Assembly: GCF_038024065.1 (NCBI RefSeq)
Contig: NZ_CP150667.1
Location: 2,549,501 to 2,613,500 of the forward strand
Source of the DNA: Polaribacter sejongensis
Lineage (GTDB): Bacteria > Bacteroidota > Bacteroidia > Flavobacteriales > Flavobacteriaceae
Direction of reading: 5' to 3'
DNA: 64,000 bases
A program made the position numbers and the translations under genes. The notes under the pieces were generated by a model. The model was given only the letters and a program-made list of their open reading frames with translations. It had not been told where the DNA came from and made no database searches. Shown piece by piece: positions 16,984-25,112 of the stretch (position 1 is the stretch's first letter; the number at the start of each line of letters is the position of its first letter).

Positions 16984-17205
16984 CTATTTCTCATTTATCC
17001 TTTTATATCTATAAATTACAAAAAGTAAAAGACCTACTAAAAGATAGGGAAATACCATTAAATAGGTTATTCCATTATTAATACCTTCTGCCATAGAACT
17101 ATCTCCATTTTCTACAACAGCTTTACACATTGCACATTGAGAAAATGAAATTTTCGATGTAAAAAACATCATCAAAAAAAATACTAAAACTCTTTTTTTA
17201 TACAT
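16984..17205 (-). CDS. Small membrane protein with CxxC motif, oxidase-cluster associated
   Basis: 73 residues with a signal peptide or first helix (about 1-22), then QCAMCKAVVENGDSS with a Cys-x-x-Cys pair just after the membrane exit, and a second hydrophobic segment (about 45-65) ending in basic residues. I have no named family for it. The start overlaps the upstream DUF420 gene by eight bases, implying translational coupling in the cytochrome oxidase operon. The CxxC pair on the periplasmic side suggests metal or thiol handling during oxidase assembly (inference). Confidence 0.75.
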   Translation of the reverse strand: MYKKRVLVFFLMMFFTSKISFSQCAMCKAVVENGDSSMAEGINNGITYLMVFPYLLVGLLLFVIYRYKRINEK

Positions 17206-17737
17206 AATAAGGAGATATCATTAAATAGACAATCACACCCGTAATGGCAACATACAACCATAAAGGAAATGTAAATTTGGCTATTTTTTTATGTTGTGGA
17301 AAATTACCCAATTTTGCTCTCATATAAGTTGTGAGTACAAATGGTATTACAATTATTGATAAAATAATATGCGTTATTAAAATAGAATAATAAATATATT
17401 TTATAGCACCCTCACCTCCAAATTTGGTAGAGTTTGAGGTCATATGATATCCAATATAAAGCAAAAGAAAAATAAGAGAACATGCTATTGCAACTGTATT
17501 AAGTTGCTCGTGTAATTTTACATTTCCTTTTTTAACTGCAATAACTGCTGCAATTAAAAGAACAGCTGTAAAGCCATTGATAGAAGCGTAAATTGGTGGT
17601 AAAAATGTTAACGGTTCTACATTAAAACCTAAATATTTTAGATTAACACCAAACAAAGCTGCAACAGCTATAGGAATTACAATGGATAAACCAGTTATAA
17701 TTTTCTTATACTTTTTTTCTTGTGCTAAATTACTCAT
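17198..17737 (-). CDS. DUF420 membrane protein (YozB/CtaM-like oxidase assembly)
   Basis: Integral membrane protein of 179 residues with about five helices. The DUF420 pattern is present: YASINGFTAVLLIAAVIAVKKGNVKLHEQLN, with the conserved His, then YIYYSILITHIILSIIVIPFV and a C-terminal FPLWLYVAITGVIVYLM. CtaM, a DUF420 member in Firmicutes, is needed for heme-copper oxidase assembly, so that role is likely here. The gene overlaps the SCO gene upstream by eight bases and the CxxC gene downstream by eight bases, forming a tightly coupled unit. Confidence 0.85.
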   Translation of the reverse strand: MSNLAQEKKYKKIITGLSIVIPIAVAALFGVNLKYLGFNVEPLTFLPPIYASINGFTAVLLIAAVIAVKKGNVKLHEQLNTVAIACSLIFLLLYIGYHMTSNSTKFGGEGAIKYIYYSILITHIILSIIVIPFVLTTYMRAKLGNFPQHKKIAKFTFPLWLYVAITGVIVYLMISPYYV

Positions 17738-18431
17738 TCAACAAAATTTTAATATCTTCTTTTAATTCTTTAACCTGGTCTGCAAAACCTTGTTCAGACA
17801 AAGCTCTGTAATACATAATAGGATTACCGTACTCGTCTTTTCTAGATCTAATATTTCCTTCGTTATCTACCAAAGCAAATAAGCCAGAATGTTCAAACCC
17901 ACCATGTTCTTCAGCACCTTTACCCGCAAACAGTTTAAAACCTTTATTAGCTAAATCATACACTACATCTTCTCCTTTACCAGTTAATAAGTGCCAGTTT
18001 TTATGAGTAATCTGATTCACTTTAGCATATTCCTTTAAAACTTCTGGAGTATCAATGTCTGGCGTTATAGAAAAAGAAGCTATTCCAAAATTATTATTGG
18101 AAGCAAATTCATCTTGAATTGTAATCATCTTTTGATTCATTAAAGGACAAATAGTTGGACAAGTAGAAAAGAAAAATTCTACCACATATACTTTTCCTTT
18201 ATAATCTTTATTGCTAATAGTTGTTCCGTTTTGATCTACAAACTCAAAATCTGGAACTTTGTTAAATGTATATAAGTCATTTTTGCTTGTTCCTTTTTTA
18301 TCAACCATATTCAATCTATCTTCTTGAACAAGATCATTGTTATTTATTCTGCTATCTATGTTTCTAACAACATAAATTCCGAATAAAAGAATAATAAATG
18401 AAACACCTATATAAGAATACTTTTTGTTCAT
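17730..18431 (-). CDS. SCO1/SenC family copper chaperone for cytochrome oxidase
   Basis: A membrane-anchored thioredoxin-fold protein of 233 residues that delivers copper to the CuA site of oxidase subunit II. One N-terminal helix (about 5-23) acts as anchor. The metal-binding motif is FFFSTCPTICPLMN, with the two Cys four apart, and the third ligand is the His in GGFEHSGLFALVD. The start overlaps the stop of the upstream gene by four bases (ATGA). Its place among oxidase genes supports the assignment. Subunit II itself is outside the window. Confidence 0.93.
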   Translation of the reverse strand: MNKKYSYIGVSFIILLFGIYVVRNIDSRINNNDLVQEDRLNMVDKKGTSKNDLYTFNKVPDFEFVDQNGTTISNKDYKGKVYVVEFFFSTCPTICPLMNQKMITIQDEFASNNNFGIASFSITPDIDTPEVLKEYAKVNQITHKNWHLLTGKGEDVVYDLANKGFKLFAGKGAEEHGGFEHSGLFALVDNEGNIRSRKDEYGNPIMYYRALSEQGFADQVKELKEDIKILLNE

Positions 18432-19093
18432 AACCCTACTTCTTTTCTATCTGCTTTGTTCTTATTATTTTCTTTAAAAGCTGCATAATACTCATAATAA
18501 AGTACCAATACATCATCTTTTAATTTTGCGTTTAACACAGAAACTGAATTCATATTATAGCCAAATAATTTTCCATCAACGCTATCTGCATCATTCACTC
18601 TACCTCTTAAATCTCCATTTTTATCAATCAAAAAAACATTAGATGTATACAGATTAGATAATGTATCATTTGAATTAAACCCAGCGTGTAATGCTTTAAT
18701 TTGTTCTTTAGAGCCTGCTGTAAATTTCCATTTTACCATATCGGTAAAAGCACCTATTTCTTTTTTAAGAACAGCTACCTCATTCTCTTTTCCTTCTGGA
18801 TAAACAGCAATGATTTGAAATTGATTATATTCTATAAATTTCTTATAAATTTTCTCATTCAAATTAAAGAATCCACCCTTATTAGAATCCATATCGTTTC
18901 CTAAAAAACAAACAACAGAAATCTTTCCTTCAAATGTGTTTGATGAATCTAACGTAGAAATATCTACAACATTGCTTGTAACAACAGGTAGTTTGCTAAA
19001 ATTATTTGTCCCGGTTGATAAAATTAAAAAACAAATTAATGGGAAAATAAAAAGTAAAAATAAAACAACTCTTTTTTTAGTAAGTTTCATCAT
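18428..19093 (-). CDS. Membrane-anchored SCO/thioredoxin-like protein lacking the metal cysteines
   Basis: 221 residues with one N-terminal anchor helix (about 9-27). The pattern of strands (KISVVCFLGNDMDS, FQIIAVYPEG, TSNVFLIDKNGDLRGRVND) fits a thioredoxin/SCO fold, with the last segment matching the SCO strand before the metal His. The CxxxC pair is replaced by LGNDMDS and no equivalent His is evident, so copper or redox activity of the SCO type is unlikely. It is translationally coupled to the true SCO gene downstream by an ATGA overlap. I infer an accessory role in oxidase assembly; the fold assignment is moderate. Confidence 0.65.
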   Translation of the reverse strand: MMKLTKKRVVLFLLFIFPLICFLILSTGTNNFSKLPVVTSNVVDISTLDSSNTFEGKISVVCFLGNDMDSNKGGFFNLNEKIYKKFIEYNQFQIIAVYPEGKENEVAVLKKEIGAFTDMVKWKFTAGSKEQIKALHAGFNSNDTLSNLYTSNVFLIDKNGDLRGRVNDADSVDGKLFGYNMNSVSVLNAKLKDDVLVLYYEYYAAFKENNKNKADRKEVGL

Positions 19094-19239
19094 TGTTAAA
19101 AATTATAAATTAACCGCAAAAAGCGTAAAGTTTTTTTTTATCATCCCAGGTAAGTTCTTTCTAAGTCTTAATAGGTAATAAAGAAATTCTAAATATTTTA
19201 TTATTAGTATTAGATTATAAAAACCTATATTTTGTATAT

Positions 19240-19267
19240 AAAAAAAGGTGGTTAAAACCACCTTTTT
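19240..19267 (-). terminator. Terminator between oxidase subunit genes and assembly genes
   Basis: AAAAAAGGTGGTT-AA-AACCACCTTTTT is a near-perfect bidirectional hairpin 12 bases after the subunit IV stop. It splits the cluster into a structural half and an assembly half. 19094-19239 shows no gene and should carry the promoter of the assembly half, though I find no clear -7 box. Confidence 0.8.
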
Positions 19268-19278
19268 AAATTTTTAAA

Positions 19279-19620
19279 TTACCATTTTACAAGTGGTGCT
19301 AAAACGCTATGTAAATAATTACCTTCTATTAAAAAGAGTGTTAATAAATAACAAATTAAGAAAACAGAGGTCCAAACTACAGAACGTCTTAACCATTTAT
19401 TTTCTGCTTCTAAGTGCATAAATGCCCATGCAATATAATAAGCCTTTACTAATGTTAAAATGATAAATATCCAGTTTAAAGGACTTGTACCTAAAATACT
19501 AGTAAGGTGTAAAGATGCTGGTTTTATAATACCTAATACAACCTCTACAGTAGTTATAAGTGTTAATAGTACTAAAACTATCCAGATTCTTTTTGTGTTT
19601 GATTCGTGTGCGTGTGCCAT
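19279..19620 (-). CDS. Cytochrome c oxidase subunit IV (CtaF/CyoD type)
   Basis: A small three-helix subunit of the heme-copper oxidase, 113 residues. Helices lie near 11-29, 45-63 and 77-100. The N-terminal AHAHESNTKRIWIVLVLLTLITTVEVVLGI and the middle WIFIILTLVKAYYIAWAFMHL fit the prokaryotic subunit IV family (COX4_pro), including the conserved K-A-x-x-I-x-x-x-F-M-H-L. It is last in the transcript that starts at the heme O synthase gene, with a terminator right behind it. Confidence 0.9.
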   Translation of the reverse strand: MAHAHESNTKRIWIVLVLLTLITTVEVVLGIIKPASLHLTSILGTSPLNWIFIILTLVKAYYIAWAFMHLEAENKWLRRSVVWTSVFLICYLLTLFLIEGNYLHSVLAPLVKW

Positions 19621-19705
19621 TTTTTAATCTTATTTTAGATTCCTACTTTCGTAGGAAAGACAATTTAATTAGAACTTTTAGGCAATGCCTAGAGGTCTTT
19701 ATTTT

Positions 19706-20719
19706 TTATACTAAGTAGAAGAATGTGAATACAAATACCCAAACTAAATCTACAAAGTGCCAATACAACCCTACTTTCTCTACCATTTCATAATGTCCTC
19801 TACGCTCATAAGTACCTAGTACTACGTTAAAGAAAATAATGATATTAATGATAATTCCAGAAAGTACGTGAAATCCGTGAAAACCTGTGATAAAGAAAAA
19901 GAAATCTGCAAAACTTGTGTTTCCATATTCATTCACTTGTAGGTTAGCTCCTTCAACAACCATTTTTGTTTTGGCTAATTGCGCCATTCCTTCTTCTCTA
20001 GAAAGGATGATCTTTTGTTTTGTTGCTGGATCAATCAATTCTGAACGAATTAATACGTCTGGATTTGATTTGTATGATTCCTGAATTTGAGCAACAGAAT
20101 ACGTAGCAATCGCTTCTTCTTTCTCAAACCACAATCCGTTTTCTCTTTCATGTAATACTCTTCCGTCTGTTCTTTCTCCTACAACAAAATCAGACAATGC
20201 TATTTGATGAAATACTGGTTCTCCATCTGCATCAACACCATCTTGTGATGCAAATTGTAAAAGTCTACCATCTGTAGTTTTTACAGCACCATAAGTACCA
20301 TTAATAAAGTTTTTCCACTCCCAAGCTTGAGAACCGATAAAAATTATTCCAAAAATAATAGTAGCAAACATGTACCAAGCTACTCTTTTTTGTTTCATTT
20401 GATGACCTGCATCAACGGCTAAAACCATTGTTACAGAAGATATAATAAGAATAAAGGTCATTAATGCAACATAATACATTGGTGCATGTACACCATGTAA
20501 ACCAGGAAAATGCGTAAATACTTCATCGGCGATTGGCCAAGAATCCATAAATTTAAATCGTGTTAAACCGTAAGCGGCTAAAAACCCTGAAAAGGTTAAA
20601 GCATCAGAAACGATAAAATACCACATCATCATTTTACCATAACTTGCTCCTAGTGGTTTTTGTGTCCCACCATTCCAAGTATCTTTACCATCTGTAGGTA
20701 TAGCAATATTTGCTTCCAT
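19706..20719 (-). CDS. ctaE: Cytochrome c oxidase subunit III with a large internal insertion
   Basis: Membrane subunit III of a heme-copper oxidase, 337 residues. Helices fit the family: MMWYFIVSDALTFSGFLAAY (about 30-50), MYYVALMTFILIISSVTMVL, AWYMFATIIFGIIFIGSQAWEW, then FFFFITGFHGFHVLSGIIIN and the diagnostic GLYWHFVDLVWVFVFTFFYL at the C-terminus. Between helices 3 and 4, about residues 140-262 form a hydrophilic insertion (GRLLQFASQDGVDADGEP onwards) not found in classic subunit III. It is 56 bases from a second subunit III gene upstream. Confidence 0.93.
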   Translation of the reverse strand: MEANIAIPTDGKDTWNGGTQKPLGASYGKMMMWYFIVSDALTFSGFLAAYGLTRFKFMDSWPIADEVFTHFPGLHGVHAPMYYVALMTFILIISSVTMVLAVDAGHQMKQKRVAWYMFATIIFGIIFIGSQAWEWKNFINGTYGAVKTTDGRLLQFASQDGVDADGEPVFHQIALSDFVVGERTDGRVLHERENGLWFEKEEAIATYSVAQIQESYKSNPDVLIRSELIDPATKQKIILSREEGMAQLAKTKMVVEGANLQVNEYGNTSFADFFFFITGFHGFHVLSGIIINIIIFFNVVLGTYERRGHYEMVEKVGLYWHFVDLVWVFVFTFFYLV

Positions 20720-20775
20720 ATAATAATCTCTGTTAATTAATTCTTAGTTAGTTTGCCAAAAATAACTATTTTTCA

Positions 20776-21363
20776 TCACCTAATAAAATAGAAAAAGAAA
20801 AATAGATAAATCCATAGTATATCTACAAAATGCCAAAAGATTGCACCTAGTTCAAACCCAAGCATATTGTCTGATTTGTATTTGTATTTAAAATGATTAT
20901 AAATAACAACCAAAAGCACTAGAACACCTGCTAATAGGTGTAAAATGTGCATAAATGTAATCCCTATTATAAAAGATGTTGATACAGTACTCTCTGGTCC
21001 TGTAAAAAATAATCCCACACTTTTTAACTGATTAAAGCCTACATATTGTTGCCAAATAAAACCTATTCCTAACAATAAAGTAATCACAACCATCACTAAA
21101 GAGAGTTGTCTTTTATCATTTTTTAAGAATTTTTGCGAGAAAAAAAGCGTAATACTACTTGCAACAATTAAAAATGTACTGATATAAAATGATTGCGGTA
21201 AGTTAAAAGTAACCCAATCATCTCTTTCCATACTTATTACATAAGCACTTGTTAATCCTGCAAAAAACATAACCATACTAATCATGGAAATCCATAACAT
21301 AGGTTTTGCAGTCTTTTTCTTAGCAATCACTAATTCTTCCTCTATTCTCTGTTCTCTTACCAT
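20776..21363 (-). CDS. Second cytochrome c oxidase subunit III-like protein
   Basis: 195 residues with five helices. It starts KPMLWISMISMVMFFAGLTSAYVISMERDDW, the short subunit III type, and ends with the hallmark GAIFWHFVDILWIYLFFFFYF. It also keeps GITFMHILHLLAGVLVLLVV. Flavobacterial oxidase clusters commonly encode two adjacent subunit III family proteins, a five-helix one and a longer one. The start is two bases after the heme O synthase stop, so they are translationally linked. Which protein occupies the subunit III site cannot be told from sequence. Confidence 0.9.
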   Translation of the reverse strand: MVREQRIEEELVIAKKKTAKPMLWISMISMVMFFAGLTSAYVISMERDDWVTFNLPQSFYISTFLIVASSITLFFSQKFLKNDKRQLSLVMVVITLLLGIGFIWQQYVGFNQLKSVGLFFTGPESTVSTSFIIGITFMHILHLLAGVLVLLVVIYNHFKYKYKSDNMLGFELGAIFWHFVDILWIYLFFFFYFIR

Positions 21364-21365
21364 TA

Positions 21366-22268
21366 TTAATGTAAAAATTTATCAACTACGTATACAATTT
21401 GCACTACTGTAATATATAAAACACTAGACAACATTAATTTTCTTGCATCAACATTATCTTCACTTTTATGCAACTTAACCCCAAAATATAACATATATAC
21501 TCCTAAAAGAGCAACAATTACGGCCGTTATTGGGTGAATGTAGAATGCTCCAGATAATTTTAAAACCGGAGAAATCGATACCAATATCATTATTACCGTA
21601 TAAAAAATAATCTGCTTTACGGCTCCTTTATTTTTTTGCCCCATTGGCAACATATTAAAACCTGCTTTTTTATACTCTTCATGTTGTAACCAACCAATAG
21701 CCCAAAAATGTGGAAATTGCCAGAAAAACTGAATCATAAACAAAAAACCTGCTTCCATACCAAATTCATTGGTAGCTGCAACCCAACCTAACATAAAAGG
21801 AATGGCTCCTGGAATGGCACCAACAAAAACAGATAAAGGTGTAACTGGTTTTAAAGGTGTATAAACACTTGTATATAAAAATATGGAAATAGCGCCAAAC
21901 AAAGCTGTTTTAGCGTTGATACTATATAAGATAGACAACCCAGAAATGGTAAATAGAATTGCAATTGTAAGCGCAACATTAACAGACATTCTACCGGTTG
22001 GTAAAGGTCTATTTTGCGTACGTTTCATAATAAGGTCTGTGTCTTTTTCTATGATTTGATTAAATGCATTGGATGCACCAACCATAAAAAAGCCTCCAAT
22101 AGCTAACATTAGAAGCGTAAAATAATTTACAACATCTATGGCCAATAAATAACCGGCAACGGAAGAAAACACAACACTTAATGACAAACCAACTTTTGTA
22201 AGTTGTTTAAAGTCTGAAATTATAGCTTGCATAGATATTTTATTGTCTGTAATTACTGTTGATTCCAT
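21366..22268 (-). CDS. ctaB: Heme O synthase (protoheme IX farnesyltransferase)
   Basis: Integral-membrane UbiA-family prenyltransferase, 300 residues, converting heme b to heme O for the oxidase. The first Asp-rich motif is NAFNQIIEKDTDLIMKRTQNRPLPTGRM (near 67-94), holding N-x3-D-x-D and the KRT-NRPLP signature. The second is within TPLSVFVGAIPGAIPFMLGW and the HFWAIGWLQHEEYKKAGFNMLP loop. About eight or nine helices are visible. It is the first gene of the oxidase transcript. A TATCTTTG -7 box lies on the minus strand shortly upstream of the ATG. Confidence 0.95.
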   Translation of the reverse strand: MESTVITDNKISMQAIISDFKQLTKVGLSLSVVFSSVAGYLLAIDVVNYFTLLMLAIGGFFMVGASNAFNQIIEKDTDLIMKRTQNRPLPTGRMSVNVALTIAILFTISGLSILYSINAKTALFGAISIFLYTSVYTPLKPVTPLSVFVGAIPGAIPFMLGWVAATNEFGMEAGFLFMIQFFWQFPHFWAIGWLQHEEYKKAGFNMLPMGQKNKGAVKQIIFYTVIMILVSISPVLKLSGAFYIHPITAVIVALLGVYMLYFGVKLHKSEDNVDARKLMLSSVLYITVVQIVYVVDKFLH

Positions 22269-22349
22269 TCTATAAAAATAGTTTGCAAAGATATTTGTTA
22301 ATTATGACTTTACCACCCTTTTAGTTGGGTTTTAACTATAAATAAAAAA

Positions 22350-22371
22350 CCCACTCAATAAATTGAGTGGG
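22350..22371 (-). terminator. Terminator of the RemB-like gene
   Basis: CCCACTCAAT-AA-ATTGAGTGGG is a perfect 10-bp stem, followed on the minus strand by TTTTTTATTT. It lies about 100 bases after the stop at 22470 and ahead of the ctaB promoter. Confidence 0.8.
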
Positions 22372-22469
22372 AAAATTGCTATGAAAAAGAAAAAGTGTGA
22401 CTTAATTAAAAATCACACTACAAATGTATGTATAAAACTCTTATGTTTTTCTTAAAAAAATGCTAAAAT

Positions 22470-24536
22470 TTAAAAATCGAAATACCAATTAAATAAATCT
22501 GCTTTTACTCCTACTGAAAACCAAATATTTGAACCAGACGGATAACTTGTTAAATCTGAATCTGAAGAGAAATTTCTGTAAGATAAACCCGCAAATAGAT
22601 TTGTATTCGTAGAAGGATTAATTAAATAATTGGCTTGTACGTCTGCAATAAAGATATTTGCAGCATTACCTTGTGCAAGCTCTATACCCGTATCTGATAA
22701 TCTATCGTTATAAGATTGATAAATATCACCACCATAACTTATTGCCTGATCTTCTAAATCGAACCCTTTTTTACCTACAATAATTTTTGCACTACCACTC
22801 CATCTATCTTTTTTATATCTGGCAATAGCAATTGCTTCCCAAAAATTAGCACCCCACAAATGCCCAAGAGGCTGACTGTAATTACCGTAATTTAATATTG
22901 GTGATTTATGTGCAAAGGTATAAGGACGCGCACGATTGTACTCTAACTGTAAAAACAAATTATCAACCTTAAAAGCATCAAAGTATTTTACACCCAATTG
23001 ATATGCAAATTTATGTTTCCAATCGCTCATATCACTAAAGTTCCCTACAGAAAACTCATCAATTACTAATTGAGAATATAAAGAGACATTATTATTAAGC
23101 TTATATTTTCCTGTTAAACCAATAATTGCGTTTCCAGAATCTTCACCTCTATTAAACTCTAAAGACCTATAAAGTATAAGTGGATTTAAGAAACCTGCGT
23201 CTATACCGTTTTCTCCGGCAGAAATTGCTGTTTCAAAAAAGCCTAAATTTAATTTATCTGTAACATTCACACTCAAATAATGAGCCGCTACATACTTTCT
23301 TGCATGTTCATTAGGATCTGACACTGAACTTAAAGATGGTTCTGTGTTCCACATCCAAATATTGGTATATTGTATTTTCCAAATATCTAATTTCATTTTT
23401 AAATAGGTAGTTGGAGAAGAAACATCAGACAAAATAAAAGACCTATACCCGTCTCCTATAAAGTTTTTACCGTTTCCAAACTGAAACTGCATGTATTTAT
23501 TTGGTGTATATGCCAAATAACCTTCTGCCACAGGATAATCGTGTGAATCCTCTTTAAATCCTTTTGTTTTACCTCTTCCAGGAACCAAACCTTCGGAGTT
23601 TTGGGGTCTTACATTGGCTGCATTATTTGTTACAAAGCTATTTACATATTCTGCAAACCTACCTTGACTTTCTGCATACGTTGTAGAAAATGAAAAGTTG
23701 TTTCCAATTTCTCCATTTACATTTATAATTCTAGAATTATTAAATGTATAGTCTACATCAGAGTTATCTTTCCCTATTTGAAGATCAAACAGCAAATCTA
23801 CTGTAAGCCAATAATCGTCTTTTTTAACTTGTACCAAATGCTCGTTCCACACCTTTTTACCTAGCCAAGTATCTTTATTTGGTTTTAAAAACTTCTTTTT
23901 TTCCTTAGTTAAATCGTAATATGGCTTTATATCATCATACGAATAAGGTTTAGAAGCAGTGTGTGTTCCTTTTGCTTTATGCAACGCAAATTCATAATCT
24001 ACATAACTTCTATGTGTAAAAGGTATATTTAGTTTACTACTATGTTCTAAAAAAGTAGAATCTGCAATTCTCTTTTTTGCCACAACATCGATTAAGCTTT
24101 CTTTTTTAATTTCTAATACAGTATTGTCTACAAAAACATCACCATCATCAGTTAAAGGAAATTTTATAGGAAGCTCGAATTTCATTTCTATTGCATGGTC
24201 ATTATACCAAGCAGGTGTAATTTTAGAAAACACTTTAAAAGCTCTCTTTACCTCATCTCTAATTTCATCAAAAGGTGTGTCTACATATATTAATTTAAAC
24301 TCTCCTTCTGCTGTAACCGCAAAAATAGTATTGGCAGAACCAATAAAACCTTCTTCGTTTGCAATTGCTGGTGTTTTAAATTCTTCAAAAAACAACTCTT
24401 TTGTTTGAGCATAAAAACAATCTTTTAAAGATTGAACTTCTACATCTTTACAAGCATCAAAAACGGGGTACTTTTCTTCTTGTGCAAAATATATTGAGGG
24501 AAATAATAAAACTAGAAATATGTATTTTTTTATCAT
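22470..24536 (-). CDS. remB: RemB-like gliding / Wzi-type outer membrane protein with N-terminal TonB_C-like domain
   Basis: Secreted 688-residue protein with a signal peptide (MIKKYIFLVLLFPSIYFAQ). About residues 22-135 resemble a TonB C-terminal domain (YPVFDACKDVEVQSLKDCF, then IFAVTAEGEFKLIYVDTP), the same P-V/I-F-x-x-C...CF signature as the two TonB proteins nearby. About 200-688 is a beta-barrel-like region with alternating aromatic strands and an ending -WYFDF typical of outer-membrane insertion; it resembles capsule-assembly Wzi proteins. Flavobacterial homologues are annotated RemB, a mobile surface protein in gliding. The stop is followed by a terminator, and an acetyltransferase gene lies one base upstream. 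Confidence 0.7.
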   Translation of the reverse strand: MIKKYIFLVLLFPSIYFAQEEKYPVFDACKDVEVQSLKDCFYAQTKELFFEEFKTPAIANEEGFIGSANTIFAVTAEGEFKLIYVDTPFDEIRDEVKRAFKVFSKITPAWYNDHAIEMKFELPIKFPLTDDGDVFVDNTVLEIKKESLIDVVAKKRIADSTFLEHSSKLNIPFTHRSYVDYEFALHKAKGTHTASKPYSYDDIKPYYDLTKEKKKFLKPNKDTWLGKKVWNEHLVQVKKDDYWLTVDLLFDLQIGKDNSDVDYTFNNSRIINVNGEIGNNFSFSTTYAESQGRFAEYVNSFVTNNAANVRPQNSEGLVPGRGKTKGFKEDSHDYPVAEGYLAYTPNKYMQFQFGNGKNFIGDGYRSFILSDVSSPTTYLKMKLDIWKIQYTNIWMWNTEPSLSSVSDPNEHARKYVAAHYLSVNVTDKLNLGFFETAISAGENGIDAGFLNPLILYRSLEFNRGEDSGNAIIGLTGKYKLNNNVSLYSQLVIDEFSVGNFSDMSDWKHKFAYQLGVKYFDAFKVDNLFLQLEYNRARPYTFAHKSPILNYGNYSQPLGHLWGANFWEAIAIARYKKDRWSGSAKIIVGKKGFDLEDQAISYGGDIYQSYNDRLSDTGIELAQGNAANIFIADVQANYLINPSTNTNLFAGLSYRNFSSDSDLTSYPSGSNIWFSVGVKADLFNWYFDF

Positions 24537-24537
24537 C

Positions 24538-25110
24538 CTATAACTTTATAATGGTATTATTTTTTAATTGATATGTTTCATTACTCTCTTTACAGATTGC
24601 AATTCCGTTTTTATTAAATTCTAATCGATGTCCGTATTCACTTACCCAACCAATTTGTTTAGATGGATTGCCAACAACAAGTGCAAAAGGTAAAACTTCT
24701 TTTGTTACCACTGTTCCTGCTCCAATAAGTGCATATTCTCCAATAGTATTTCCACAAATAATAGTAGCATTTGCTCCAATACTTGCTCCTTTTTTCACTA
24801 AAGTTTGTTGGTATTCATTTTTTCTTTTGATAGCACTCCGTGGATTGATTACGTTTGTAAAAACCATAGAAGGTCCTAAAAAGACATCATCTTCACAAAT
24901 TACGCCTGTGTAAATAGATACGTTATTTTGCACTTTTACATTTTTACCTAAAATAACTTCTGGAGAAACCACTACATTCTGACCAATATTACATTGTTCA
25001 CCAATAATACAATGAGACATAATATGACTAAAATGCCAAATTTTGGTATCCTTTCCGATACTGCAATCGTTATCTATTACAGCCGTTTCATGTGCAAAAT
25101 ATTCTATCAA
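24538..25110 (-). CDS. Hexapeptide-repeat N-acetyltransferase (WbpD/WlbB-like)
   Basis: Left-handed beta-helix acyltransferase of 190 residues. The hexad repeats run through about 12-150 (IIGEQCNIGQNVVVSPEVILG, GASIGANATIICGN, EYALIGAGTVVTKEV). The segment FTNVINPRSAIKRKNEYQQTLVKKGASIGA is characteristic of UDP-2-acetamido-3-amino-sugar N-acetyltransferases of the WbpD/WlbB group, used for surface polysaccharide or glycoprotein glycans. It sits between deoC (two-base gap) and the RemB-like gene (one-base gap), so the three are likely one transcript. The exact sugar substrate is uncertain. Confidence 0.85.
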   Translation of the reverse strand: MIEYFAHETAVIDNDCSIGKDTKIWHFSHIMSHCIIGEQCNIGQNVVVSPEVILGKNVKVQNNVSIYTGVICEDDVFLGPSMVFTNVINPRSAIKRKNEYQQTLVKKGASIGANATIICGNTIGEYALIGAGTVVTKEVLPFALVVGNPSKQIGWVSEYGHRLEFNKNGIAICKESNETYQLKNNTIIKL

Positions 25111-25112
25111 AT

